A DNA stretch of 64,000 nt from Pararhodobacter sp. GTDB lineage: Bacteria > Pseudomonadota > Alphaproteobacteria > Rhodobacterales > Rhodobacteraceae. Location: NCBI RefSeq assembly GCF_034676545.1, contig NZ_JAUCBZ010000015.1, positions 1,829,001 to 1,893,000 of the forward strand, read 5' to 3'. Positions 26,575 through 34,869 of the stretch are shown one piece after another (within the stretch, counting starts at the first letter, position 1; the number at the start of each line of letters is the position of its first letter). The notes below the pieces were generated by a model. It had not been told where the DNA came from. It ran no database searches and saw nothing but the letters and a program-made list of their open reading frames with translations. The position numbers and the translations under genes are program-made.

Positions 26575-29226
26575 ATGGCCAGCCTAAACGATATCCGTTC
26601 AACGTTTCTTGAGTATTTTCGCGGTCAGGGCCACGCTGTCGTTGACAGCTCGCCCCTGGTGCCGCGCAATGACCCGACATTGATGTTCACCAACTCGGGC
26701 ATGGTGCAGTTCAAGAACGTGTTCACCGGGCTGGAGCACCGCGACTATACGCGCGCGACAACCTCGCAGAAATGCGTGCGCGCGGGCGGCAAACACAACG
26801 ACCTGGACAACGTGGGCTACACCGCGCGCCATCATACATTCTTTGAAATGCTGGGAAATTTCAGCTTTGGCGATTATTTCAAATCCGACGCGATCCCCTT
26901 TGCCTGGGAACTTCTGACCCGGGAATTCGACATCCCCAAGGAACGCCTGCTGGTGACGGTCTATCACACCGACGATGAAGCGGCGCAAATGTGGAAGAAA
27001 GTCGCCGGGCTGACGGATGACCGGATCATTCGCATCCCGACCGATGACAATTTCTGGCGCATGGGGCCGACCGGGCCTTGTGGCCCCTGCACCGAGATCT
27101 TTTTTGACCACGGCGACAAGATCTGGGGCGGCCCTCCGGGTTCCAAGGATGAGGATGGCGACCGGTTCATCGAAATCTGGAACCTCGTGTTCATGCAAAA
27201 TGAACAGTTGGACGATGGCCGCCTGATCGACCTGCCGAACCAGTCGATCGACACCGGCATGGGGCTGGAGCGGATCGGCGCGCTGTTGCAGGGCAAGCAC
27301 GACAATTACGACACCGATCTGATGCGCGGCCTGATCGAGGCCTCGGCCAATACCACCGATGGCGACCCCGACGGGCCGGGCAAGATGCACCACCGGGTGA
27401 TCGCGGATCACCTGCGCTCGACCTCGTTCCTTATCGCCGACGGGGTGATGCCGTCGAACGAGGGGCGCGGCTATGTGCTGCGCCGGATCATGCGCCGGGC
27501 CATGCGGCACGCGCATATGCTGGGCGCGCAGGATCCGGTGATGTATCGGTTGGTGCCGGCGCTGGTGCGGTCGATGGGCGGCCATTACACCGAGCTGAAA
27601 CAGGCGGAATCGCTGATCACCGAGACGCTGAAGCTGGAGGAATCGCGGTTCCGTCAGACGCTGGATCGCGGGTTGAAGCTGCTCGACACCGAGTTGACGA
27701 AGCTGCCCGAAGGCGCGACCCTGCCGGGCGACGCGGCGTTCCGGCTCTATGATACCTTTGGTTTCCCGCTGGATCTGACGCAGGATGCGCTGCGCGAAAT
27801 GGGACGCGCGGTCGACACGGCGGGTTTCGAGGCGGCGATGGCCGAGCAAAAAGCCAAGGCGCGGGCCTCGTGGTCTGGCTCGGGCGAGGCGGCCAATCTG
27901 GCGGTCTGGTTCGAGCTGGCCGACAAGCACGGCGGCACCGAATTCCTGGGCTACGACACCGAAACCGCCGAGGCGCAGGTTCTGGCGCTGGTGGTCGATG
28001 GGAAGGTTGTTCCAGAGGCAACGGGCGAGGTGCAGATCGTTGTCAACCAGACACCGTTTTATGCGGAATCGGGCGGTCAGGTCGGCGACACGGGCTATGT
28101 GCGCTGGGACGGCGGCGAAGCGGTGGTGCGGGACACCAAGAAGATGAACGGCGTGTTCGTGCATCTGGCGACGGCGACGGGGGCGGCGCTGAAACCGGGC
28201 ATGGCGGTCAAGCTGGAGGTGGCGCATGATCGCCGCCGGGCAATCCGCGCCAACCACTCGGCCACGCACCTGCTGCACGAAGCGCTGCGGCGGTGCCTTG
28301 GCGATCATGTCGCGCAGCGCGGATCGTTGAATGCGCCGGATCGGTTGCGCTTTGATTTCAGCCATCCAAAGGGCGTCGAGGCCGGGGAATTGGCGACGGT
28401 CGAGGCCGAGGTCAACGCCTTCATCCGCCAGAACGCGCCGGTGCAAACCCGGATCATGACGCCCGATGATGCGCGCGCCATCGGGGCGCAGGCGTTGTTC
28501 GGCGAGAAATATGGCGATGAGGTGCGGGTCGTGTCGATGGGCACGCTGGCCGGGTCGGGCAAGGGCAGCGACGCCAACACCTATTCACTGGAATTGTGCG
28601 GTGGCACGCATGTGATGCGCACCGGGGATATCGGCGCCTTTGTCCTGCTGGGCGATTCCGCGTCCTCATCGGGCGTGCGCCGCATCGAGGCGCTGACCGG
28701 CGAGGCCGCGCTGGCGCATTTGCGGCTGCAAGATGCGCGTCTCGTTGAGGTGGCGACGGTTCTGAAATCGCCGATTGCCGAGGTTGTCGAGCGGGTCAAA
28801 TCGCTCTCCGAGGAGCGCCGCGCCTTGGTGAATGAGGTGGCGCAGCTCAAGCGCGATCTGGCGATGGGCGGGAGCGCCGGGGCGGGCGTCGAGGCGCGCG
28901 ATATCCAGGGCGTGAAGATGATTTCGCAGGTGCTGACAGGCGTTTCCGGCAAGGATCTGCCGGCAATGGTGGACGCGCTGAAGGAAAAGCTCGGGTCCGG
29001 CGTGGTCTTGTTGATCGCCGACACGGGCGCGAAACCGGCGGTTGCGGCGGGGGTCACGGCGGATCTGGTGGCGCGGCTGTCGGCGGTTGATGTGCTGCGC
29101 GCGGCGGTTGCGGCGCTGGGTGGCAAGGGCGGCGGCGGTCGCCCGGACCTGGCGCAGGGCGGCGGCGTGGATATTTCGGCGGCGGATGCGGCCATCACAG
29201 CGGCCGAGGCCGTAGTCGGAGGATAA
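26575..29226 (+). CDS. alaS: Alanine--tRNA ligase
   Basis: AlaRS charges tRNA-Ala and edits mischarged Ser and Gly. The 883-residue length is standard. Motif 1 region DSSPLVPRNDPTLMFTNSGM is near residue 23, the motif 2 region with HHTFFEMLGNFSFGDYF near 84, and motif 3 SNEGRGYVLRRIMRRAMRH near 301. The editing site has HSATHLLHEAL near 562 and CGGTHVMRTGDIG near 677. The C-terminal part has coiled-coil and glycine-rich segments. The ATG at 26575 gives the conserved MASLNDIRSTFLEYF start. DUF1330 follows two bases later. Confidence 0.98.
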   Translation: MASLNDIRSTFLEYFRGQGHAVVDSSPLVPRNDPTLMFTNSGMVQFKNVFTGLEHRDYTRATTSQKCVRAGGKHNDLDNVGYTARHHTFFEMLGNFSFGDYFKSDAIPFAWELLTREFDIPKERLLVTVYHTDDEAAQMWKKVAGLTDDRIIRIPTDDNFWRMGPTGPCGPCTEIFFDHGDKIWGGPPGSKDEDGDRFIEIWNLVFMQNEQLDDGRLIDLPNQSIDTGMGLERIGALLQGKHDNYDTDLMRGLIEASANTTDGDPDGPGKMHHRVIADHLRSTSFLIADGVMPSNEGRGYVLRRIMRRAMRHAHMLGAQDPVMYRLVPALVRSMGGHYTELKQAESLITETLKLEESRFRQTLDRGLKLLDTELTKLPEGATLPGDAAFRLYDTFGFPLDLTQDALREMGRAVDTAGFEAAMAEQKAKARASWSGSGEAANLAVWFELADKHGGTEFLGYDTETAEAQVLALVVDGKVVPEATGEVQIVVNQTPFYAESGGQVGDTGYVRWDGGEAVVRDTKKMNGVFVHLATATGAALKPGMAVKLEVAHDRRRAIRANHSATHLLHEALRRCLGDHVAQRGSLNAPDRLRFDFSHPKGVEAGELATVEAEVNAFIRQNAPVQTRIMTPDDARAIGAQALFGEKYGDEVRVVSMGTLAGSGKGSDANTYSLELCGGTHVMRTGDIGAFVLLGDSASSSGVRRIEALTGEAALAHLRLQDARLVEVATVLKSPIAEVVERVKSLSEERRALVNEVAQLKRDLAMGGSAGAGVEARDIQGVKMISQVLTGVSGKDLPAMVDALKEKLGSGVVLLIADTGAKPAVAAGVTADLVARLSAVDVLRAAVAALGGKGGGGRPDLAQGGGVDISAADAAITAAEAVVGG

Positions 29227-29228
29227 AA

Positions 29229-29531
29229 ATGCCAAAAGCTCTGTGGATTGCCCATGTCGAGGTCACGGACCCCGAAGCCTACGGGCGCTATGCCGCGCTG
29301 GCGACGGCGGCGATTGCGAAAAATGGCGGCAAATTCATCGCCCGCGGTGCGCGCTATGTAACGCTGGAAGGCGCCGACCGGCCGCGGCATGTGGTGGCGG
29401 TGTTTCCGTCGCTGGAGGCGGGTGAGGCGTGTTATCACTCGCCTGACTATCAGGCGGCACTGGATCATGCGCGCGGGGCCTCGGTGCGCGACCTGGTGGT
29501 TGTCGAATTGCTGGATGACGCGGATTTGTGA
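29229..29531 (+). CDS. DUF1330 domain-containing protein
   Basis: This 100-residue ferredoxin-like protein starts two bases after alaS. It carries the DUF1330 pattern KALWIAHVEVTDPEAYGRY at the start and SPDYQAALDHARGASVRDLV near the end. It is cytoplasmic and of unknown function. Tight spacing implies co-transcription with alaS. Confidence 0.88.
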   Translation: MPKALWIAHVEVTDPEAYGRYAALATAAIAKNGGKFIARGARYVTLEGADRPRHVVAVFPSLEAGEACYHSPDYQAALDHARGASVRDLVVVELLDDADL

Positions 29532-29618
29532 GGGGTAGGGCCCAGGTCGGCACGTTTTTTTGACCCGATTTTCCGAAAATTGGTGTAGATTGCCGCGCAC
29601 AAGACCATCGAGGGACGG

Positions 29619-29726
29619 ATGATTGATCACAGGACGCGTATCTTGCGCGCGCACGCTTTGCGTTTGGCGGGCGATTTGCGGCCCTTCTTCATGTCCTGTT
29701 ATCTTTTTGACCGGAAACTGACGTGA
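29619..29726 (+). CDS. Possible small basic protein (35 aa)
   Basis: A 35-residue frame starts at an ATG preceded by GAGGGA and by a promoter-like TTGACC at about 29571 with TGTAGATT about 18 bases on. The product is Arg/Leu-rich with a central PFFMSCYLF. No family is recognised. It could be a real short protein or a leader peptide ahead of the amidotransferase gene. Confidence 0.35.
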   Translation: MIDHRTRILRAHALRLAGDLRPFFMSCYLFDRKLT

Positions 29727-29776
29727 GCCGGGTCAACCACCGGCGTCGCGTGCGATCTGAAAAACGGGGACACTGA

Positions 29777-30571
29777 ATGTGCCGTTGGGCAGCCTATATC
29801 GGGGAACCGATTTTTCTTGAGGATATCGTCAGCCGCCCGGGCCATTCGCTGATCCGGCAAAGCCATTGCGCCACGCAATGCGCCAGCGCGATCAACGCCG
29901 ACGGGTTTGGCATTGCCTGGTATGGCGAGCGGCCTGAGCCGGGGCTGTATCGCGATATCTATCCGGCCTGGTCGGACCCCAATCTGCGGGCCCTGACGGC
30001 GCAGGTGCGCTCTGGCCTGTTTCTGGCGCATGTGCGGGCCTCGACCGGCACCGCGACCAGTCGCAACAACTGCCACCCGTTTGTCGTCGGGCGCTGGACT
30101 TTCATGCACAACGGCCAGATCGGCGGCTATGAGACGTTTCGCCGGGACGCGGATATGCTGATCCCCGAAGCCCTGTACCCCCATCGCAAGGGCGCGACCG
30201 ACAGCGAGGCCTTGTTTCTGGTGGCGTTGGCCGAGGGGTTGGACAGCGATCCGCAAGGCGCGTTGGAGCGCGCGGTGACACGGCTGGTGTCGCTCAGTCT
30301 GGCCAAGGGCGCCGCGCCGCATCTGCGGTTGACGGCGGCGTTTACCGACGGCGAGACGCTTTATGCGGTGCGCGCCGCCAGCGATGATGTGGCACCATCG
30401 CTGTGGCACCGTTGGTCCGAAAGCCGGGGCGGGCGCGCGGTTGTATCTGAGCCTCTGGAGGCCGACGAAGACGGATGGGAGGCCATTCCACAGGGATCGT
30501 TCTGCATCTTCCGGGGGGACACGGTCGAAATTCACCCGTTCCTGCCCCTCGCCTTGCGCGACGCGGCGTGA
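29777..30571 (+). CDS. Class II glutamine amidotransferase (YafJ/EgtC-like)
   Basis: This 264-residue protein has the N-terminal nucleophile fold of class II amidotransferases: Cys2 after Met removal (MCRWAAYIGEPIFLED), then INADGFGIAWYG near 38, ASTGTATSRNNCHPF near 90 and FMHNGQIGGYE near 110. Such stand-alone domains hydrolyse glutamine or gamma-glutamyl bonds (YafJ, EgtC). No ergothioneine genes are near, so the substrate is open. It ends in a GTGA overlap with the desaturase gene. Confidence 0.85.
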   Translation: MCRWAAYIGEPIFLEDIVSRPGHSLIRQSHCATQCASAINADGFGIAWYGERPEPGLYRDIYPAWSDPNLRALTAQVRSGLFLAHVRASTGTATSRNNCHPFVVGRWTFMHNGQIGGYETFRRDADMLIPEALYPHRKGATDSEALFLVALAEGLDSDPQGALERAVTRLVSLSLAKGAAPHLRLTAAFTDGETLYAVRAASDDVAPSLWHRWSESRGGRAVVSEPLEADEDGWEAIPQGSFCIFRGDTVEIHPFLPLALRDAA

Positions 30572-31488
30572 CCCGGGCAGGCAATGCAAACCGCGCTCGC
30601 GCCGTGACGCATGTCGAGTTTCTGTCCACCCTTCCCGCCGAGACGCGGGCATCGCTGATCGCGCGCTCTGCCGCGCGCGGGCTGTGGCATCTGGCAGGGC
30701 ACGCTGGCGCGATTGTGCTGACCGGGGGGCTGATTGCCTCCGGGGTTCCGGGCTGGTGGCTGTTGCTGCCGGTGCAGGGCGCGCTGCTGGTGTTCTTGTT
30801 CACGCTGGAGCATGAGTGCACGCACCGCACGCCATTTGCTTCGGATGACCTGTGCGACCGGGTGGGGCAGGTCTGCGGATTTGTGCTGATCAACCCGTTC
30901 CTGTGGTTTCGCTATTTCCATCTGGCGCATCACCGATTCACCAATCTTGAAGGGCAGGACCCGGAATTGGCGGGGCCCAAGCCGCAAACCCGTGCGCACT
31001 GGGCGTGGCATGTGTCGGGCCTGCCGCTGTGGGGTGCGTCGATCAGAACGGTGTTTCGCCTGGCGTTTGGCCGTGAGCACGACACTTATGTGCCGCAGCG
31101 CGCGCGCGCCAAGGTGACCCGCGAGGCGCGGGGCATGGTGCTGCTCTATGCCGCCGCCGGGCTGTCGCTGTGGTGGTCGGATGTCCTGCTCTGGGTCTGG
31201 ATCGTGCCGGTGCTCATGGGGCAACCGCTGCTGCGGCTTTATTTGCTGGCTGAGCATGGCGATTGCCCGCATGTCGTTGATATGTTTGCCAATACCAGAA
31301 CGACTTTCACCACGGCGCTGGTTCGGTTCCTGGCGTGGAACATGCCGTATCACGTTGAACACCATGTTTTCCCGAACGTGCCGTTCCACAATCTGCCCCG
31401 CTTGCACGGCCTGATCCGCGATCATTTGCAGGTCACGTCTGACGGATATGTCGCCTTTACCCGTGAATATCTGGCGCGGAGACGGTAG
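30568..31488 (+). CDS. Membrane fatty acid desaturase
   Basis: This integral membrane di-iron desaturase has the three His boxes of the family: HECTH near 73, HLAHHRFTN near 110 and YHVEHHVFPN near 263. Hydrophobic spans precede and follow the boxes. It should introduce a double bond or hydroxyl into an acyl or similar hydrophobic substrate. The GTG at 30568 overlaps the amidotransferase stop; a GTG at 30604 is an alternative. Length is about 306 residues. Substrate class (lipid or carotenoid) is not decided by sequence. Confidence 0.85.
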   Translation: MTRAGNANRARAVTHVEFLSTLPAETRASLIARSAARGLWHLAGHAGAIVLTGGLIASGVPGWWLLLPVQGALLVFLFTLEHECTHRTPFASDDLCDRVGQVCGFVLINPFLWFRYFHLAHHRFTNLEGQDPELAGPKPQTRAHWAWHVSGLPLWGASIRTVFRLAFGREHDTYVPQRARAKVTREARGMVLLYAAAGLSLWWSDVLLWVWIVPVLMGQPLLRLYLLAEHGDCPHVVDMFANTRTTFTTALVRFLAWNMPYHVEHHVFPNVPFHNLPRLHGLIRDHLQVTSDGYVAFTREYLARRR

Positions 31489-31539
31489 AGCGGGGCAACA
31501 GTCAAGGCTTGCGCGCGCGGCTCAAGACGGGCATGACAG

Positions 31540-31554
31540 GAACAAGTGGGGAAC
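31540..31554 (+). promoter_or_regulatory. Perfect LexA (SOS) box in front of uvrD
   Basis: GAAC-AAGTGGG-GAAC is an exact GAAC-N7-GAAC box. It ends six bases before the uvrD ATG, overlapping the region where the ribosome site must lie. Confidence 0.85.
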
Positions 31555-31560
31555 AACGGC

Positions 31561-33924
31561 ATGAGCGATCAGAATTCGGGCCCAAGCTTGTCGCAACTGG
31601 CCATGGCGGGGGCCGTGTCACAGACGCAGGGGCGCTATCTCGACGGATTGAACGCCGCGCAACGCGACGCTGTCGAGGCGTTGGAGGGGCCGGTCTTGAT
31701 GCTGGCGGGGGCTGGCACCGGCAAGACCCGCGCGCTGACCGCACGAATCGCGCATTTGATCGCCACGGGCACCGCGCGTCCTCATGAAATCCTGGCGGTG
31801 ACCTTTACCAACAAGGCCGCGCGCGAGATGAAATACCGGATCGGCCAGCAGATGGGCGATACGGTCGAGGGCATGAAATGGCTGGGCACCTTCCATTCGA
31901 TCGGGGTCAAGCTTCTGCGCCGTCATGCGGAATTGGTGGGGCTGAAGTCGAACTTTTCCATTCTCGACACGGATGATCAGTTGCGGTTGCTCAAGCAGCT
32001 GATCCGCGCCCAGAATATTGATGAAAAACGCTGGCCCGCGCGCGCCTTGGCCGGGTTGATCGACGGCTGGAAAAACCGCGCCTGGCGGCCCGAGGCGGTG
32101 CCCGCCTCCGAGGTCGGCGCATTCAGCAACCGCGGGACCGAGCTTTATGCGGCGTATCAGGACCGGTTGCGCACGCTGAACGCCTGCGATTTCGGCGATC
32201 TCTTGCTGCATGTGGTCACGATTTTTCAGCAAAACCCGGATGTGCTGGCGCAATATCAACGCTGGCTGCGCTTTATCCTGGTGGACGAGTATCAAGATAC
32301 CAACGTCGCGCAATATCTGCTGCTGCGGCTTTTGGCGCAGCGCCATTCAAATATTTGCTGCGTCGGTGATGATGATCAGTCGATCTATGGTTGGCGCGGC
32401 GCCGAGGTGGGCAATATCCTGCGGTTCGAGCGCGATTTTCCCGGGGCCAAGGTCATCAAGCTGGAGCAGAATTACCGCTCGACGCCGCATATTCTGGCGG
32501 CGGCCTCGGGGGTGATCGCGGGCAATCAGGGGCGGCTGGGCAAGACCCTGTGGACCGAGTTGACCGAGGGCGAAAAGCTGCGTCTGATCGGCCACTGGGA
32601 CGGTGAGGACGAGGCGCGCTGGATCGGCGATGAGATCGAGGCGCTGGAGCGCGGCGCGCGCGGCATGGCGCCGCAGTCGTCCAATGGCATGGCGATTCTG
32701 GTGCGCGCCAGCCATCAGATGCGCGCGTTCGAGGATCGGTTTCTGACCATCGGCTTGCCCTATCGGGTGATCGGCGGCCCGCGGTTCTATGAACGCCTGG
32801 AGATCCGCGATGCGATGGCCTATTTCCGGCTGGCGGTGACGCCGACCGACGATCTGGCGTTCGAGCGGGTGGTGAACAACCCCAAGCGCGGGCTGGGCGA
32901 CAAAGCGGTGCAGACCATTCAACGCTGCGCGCGCGAAAACGACGCGTCGCTGTTGCAAGGCGCGGCGATTGTGCTGCGCGACGGGCTGTTGGGTGGGCGC
33001 GGTGCGTCGGCGCTGCGGGCGTTCATCGAGGATATGGCGCGCTGGCACGATGCGGTCAAAGCCGGTCAGGATCATATCGCGCTGGCCGAACGGATGCTGG
33101 ACGACTCGGGCTACACCGCCATGTGGCAGGCGCAAAAGACGCCCGAGGCCGAGGGGCGGCTGGAGAACCTCAAGGAATTGATCAAGGCGCTGGAGAATTT
33201 CGACAACCTGCAAGGGTTTCTGGAGCATGTCGCACTGATCATGGACAATGCGACCGAGGACACGACGGAAAAAGTCACCATCATGACGCTGCACGCGGCC
33301 AAGGGGTTGGAGTTTCCGGTGGTATTCCTGCCGGGCTGGGAGGACGGGCTGTTCCCCAGTCAACGCAGTCTGGACGAACAGGGGGTCAAGGGCCTCGAGG
33401 AGGAGCGGCGGCTGGCTTATGTCGGCATCACCCGCGCCGAGGAGTTGTGCGTGATCTCGTTTGCCGCCAATCGGCGGGTGTTCGGGCAGTGGCAAAACCA
33501 GTTGCCGAGCCGCTTCATTGATGAATTGCCGCCCGAGCATGTCGATGTGCTGACGCCGCCGGGCCTTTATGGCGGCGGGTTCGGCGCGGCGGGCATGGCA
33601 CGCAAACCGGTGTCCGAGGCCGCGTTGGACGAGGACTCGCTGGAAAGCCGCGCGGCCAAGGCGGATGTTTACAACGCGCCGGGCTGGAAACGGATGCAAT
33701 CGCGCAGCCGCGATACCATCTCGACAACGCCGAAACGCGCAGCCGCGCAATCCGAGACGCATTTTTCCGCCGGCGAGCGGGTGTTCCACCAGAAATTCGG
33801 CACCGGCACCGTGGTGGCGGTCGATGGGGATAAACTGGCGGTGGCGTTTGATCAGGCGGGCGAAAAGCACATTGTGGCGCGGTTCGTGCTGCCGGCCGAT
33901 GGTATGGATGACGTGCCGTTCTGA
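31561..33924 (+). CDS. uvrD: ATP-dependent DNA helicase UvrD/PcrA
   Basis: UvrD is a superfamily 1A 3'-5' helicase for nucleotide excision and mismatch repair. The 787-residue protein has Walker A AGAGTGKTRAL near 49, motif II VDEYQDTN near 240, QSIYGWRGA near 272, motif IV QNYRST near 303 and motif VI with AYVGITRAEE near 618. The C-terminal GERVFHQKFGTGTVVAVDGD is the Tudor-like domain of PcrA/UvrD that binds RNA polymerase. A perfect LexA box immediately precedes the start. An upstream in-frame start at 31546 would fall in that box and is less likely. Confidence 0.96.
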   Translation: MSDQNSGPSLSQLAMAGAVSQTQGRYLDGLNAAQRDAVEALEGPVLMLAGAGTGKTRALTARIAHLIATGTARPHEILAVTFTNKAAREMKYRIGQQMGDTVEGMKWLGTFHSIGVKLLRRHAELVGLKSNFSILDTDDQLRLLKQLIRAQNIDEKRWPARALAGLIDGWKNRAWRPEAVPASEVGAFSNRGTELYAAYQDRLRTLNACDFGDLLLHVVTIFQQNPDVLAQYQRWLRFILVDEYQDTNVAQYLLLRLLAQRHSNICCVGDDDQSIYGWRGAEVGNILRFERDFPGAKVIKLEQNYRSTPHILAAASGVIAGNQGRLGKTLWTELTEGEKLRLIGHWDGEDEARWIGDEIEALERGARGMAPQSSNGMAILVRASHQMRAFEDRFLTIGLPYRVIGGPRFYERLEIRDAMAYFRLAVTPTDDLAFERVVNNPKRGLGDKAVQTIQRCARENDASLLQGAAIVLRDGLLGGRGASALRAFIEDMARWHDAVKAGQDHIALAERMLDDSGYTAMWQAQKTPEAEGRLENLKELIKALENFDNLQGFLEHVALIMDNATEDTTEKVTIMTLHAAKGLEFPVVFLPGWEDGLFPSQRSLDEQGVKGLEEERRLAYVGITRAEELCVISFAANRRVFGQWQNQLPSRFIDELPPEHVDVLTPPGLYGGGFGAAGMARKPVSEAALDEDSLESRAAKADVYNAPGWKRMQSRSRDTISTTPKRAAAQSETHFSAGERVFHQKFGTGTVVAVDGDKLAVAFDQAGEKHIVARFVLPADGMDDVPF

Positions 33925-33945
33925 ACGATCGCGACCAGACCCAAT

Positions 33946-33984
33946 AAAAAGGCGCGACCGCCGGGGAGAGATCGGCAGTCGCGC
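33946..33984 (-). terminator. Rho-independent terminator of the DUF1127-CcsR transcript
   Basis: On the minus strand GCGCGAC pairs with GTCGCGC around a loop with TCTCTCCCC, followed by CTTTTTATTG. It closes the sRNA array and lies 21 bases after the convergent uvrD stop. Confidence 0.75.
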
Positions 33985-34300
33985 TATCGGCGAGATCGGG
34001 GGAGGACCGATCATCGCGTCCTGGTGAGGTGCCAAAACACCTGCAATTTCGGGATGCGGCAACCTGTGAGGATTGCCGCACCAACACGGGGTGCCTTGGC
34101 GGCAAGACCGGACACCCGCGTCCTGGTTGGGGCTGTAGGCCCCGAATTCGGGGCGCGGTTGCCAGGGAGGAGGAGAGGCAACCGCGCCGGAGTTGGTGTC
34201 GGCTCAAGGGAGGAGCGAGCCGCAGCAACGATGTGGAACGACCGCCGGGAGGAGAAGAGCGGCAGTTCCGTTCACGATCAGCCCAAGGGAGGAGAGGGCC
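33946..34300 (-). ncRNA. CcsR/Cuckoo-like sRNA array with anti-Shine-Dalgarno loops
   Basis: Downstream of the DUF1127 gene on the minus strand are successive stem-loops whose loops carry CTCCTCCC or TCCTCCC, complementary to ribosome-binding sites. The stems are at 34281-34299, 34235-34269, 34200-34222, 34153-34187 (an 11-base perfect stem) and 33994-34012. Further hairpins without the motif lie at 34027-34042 and about 34066-34079. The array ends in a terminator at 33946-33984. This is the layout of the Rhodobacter sphaeroides CcsR1-4 stress-induced RNAs, co-transcribed with ccaF1 (a DUF1127 gene) from RpoH-type promoters and processed into separate RNAs. The exact RNA ends cannot be read here. 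Confidence 0.8.
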
Positions 34301-34335
34301 GTCGATCTGGTCACGAGCCCAGGGGCCCGGAATTC

Positions 34336-34560
34336 TTACAGGTCGTCACGACCATAGGCGGCTTCGTAAGCGATCCGCGAAATCATGTTGCGATTGATGC
34401 CGATGTCGGCCAATTCGTGGCTGCTCAGGGCTGCCAACTCGCGGCAGGTCTGCGTGTAGACCCGCGACCGATTCCATGCGGTGCGCAACGACGATGCTGC
34501 GGCAATGATTTGTCCAAAGAAGCCTGAAACGCCGTGCGATGTTGCGGAAGCGTAAGCCAT
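34336..34560 (-). CDS. ccaF1: DUF1127 domain-containing protein (CcaF1-like)
   Basis: This 74-residue protein ends in the DUF1127 motif: CRELAALSSHELADIGINRNMISRIAYEAAYG, with several Arg. In Rhodobacter sphaeroides the DUF1127 protein CcaF1 is an RNA-binding factor that affects maturation of the co-transcribed CcsR RNAs. The same arrangement appears here, with anti-Shine-Dalgarno stem-loops directly downstream. The ATG at 34560 gives the basic, conserved length. A heat-shock-type promoter candidate lies about 60 bases upstream. The symbol is given by context as much as sequence. Confidence 0.82.
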   Translation of the reverse strand: MAYASATSHGVSGFFGQIIAAASSLRTAWNRSRVYTQTCRELAALSSHELADIGINRNMISRIAYEAAYGRDDL

Positions 34561-34620
34561 GGTGTTCTCTCTTTCTTCATCAGCCAGCGGGGTTTGTGTC
34601 TTTCCGTCCCCGTGACACAT

Positions 34621-34648
34621 AGATGGACCAAATGCTGCACTTGCACAA
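34621..34648 (-). promoter_or_regulatory. RpoH-type promoter candidate for the DUF1127-CcsR transcript
   Basis: On the minus strand TTGTGC (34648-34643) and CCATCT (34626-34621) are separated by 16 bases, resembling -35 and -10 elements used by RpoHI/RpoHII. The homologous R. sphaeroides locus is controlled by these sigma factors. The assignment is by eye. Confidence 0.4.
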
Positions 34649-34869
34649 TACCTGACAGTGGCAATGCTGCTATGCAGCGCAAGCATGGCGACGTAGCGTC
34701 AACTTTTCTGGGTTTTCAGGAGCTTCGACGACGGGGCTTCCGTGGCAGGGCGTTGGGTGGCTGCAATCGACGGGCGTTTCGGGCTCATATTCGCACCGGC
34801 AGGCCTTGTTTACAGCGCGAACCTGAACAGGTTAGGTGCAGCACAGCGACAGTTCAGGAGAAACCGACG

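Noticed and set aside
26599..28446. A 615-residue open frame antisense to alaS
   Set aside because: It is His/Arg/Gln-rich in the manner of a high-GC antisense shadow, has no family resemblance, and lies wholly inside a clear alaS.
32347..34062. A 571-residue open frame antisense to uvrD
   Set aside because: It is a codon-bias shadow of uvrD that also runs into the sRNA array.
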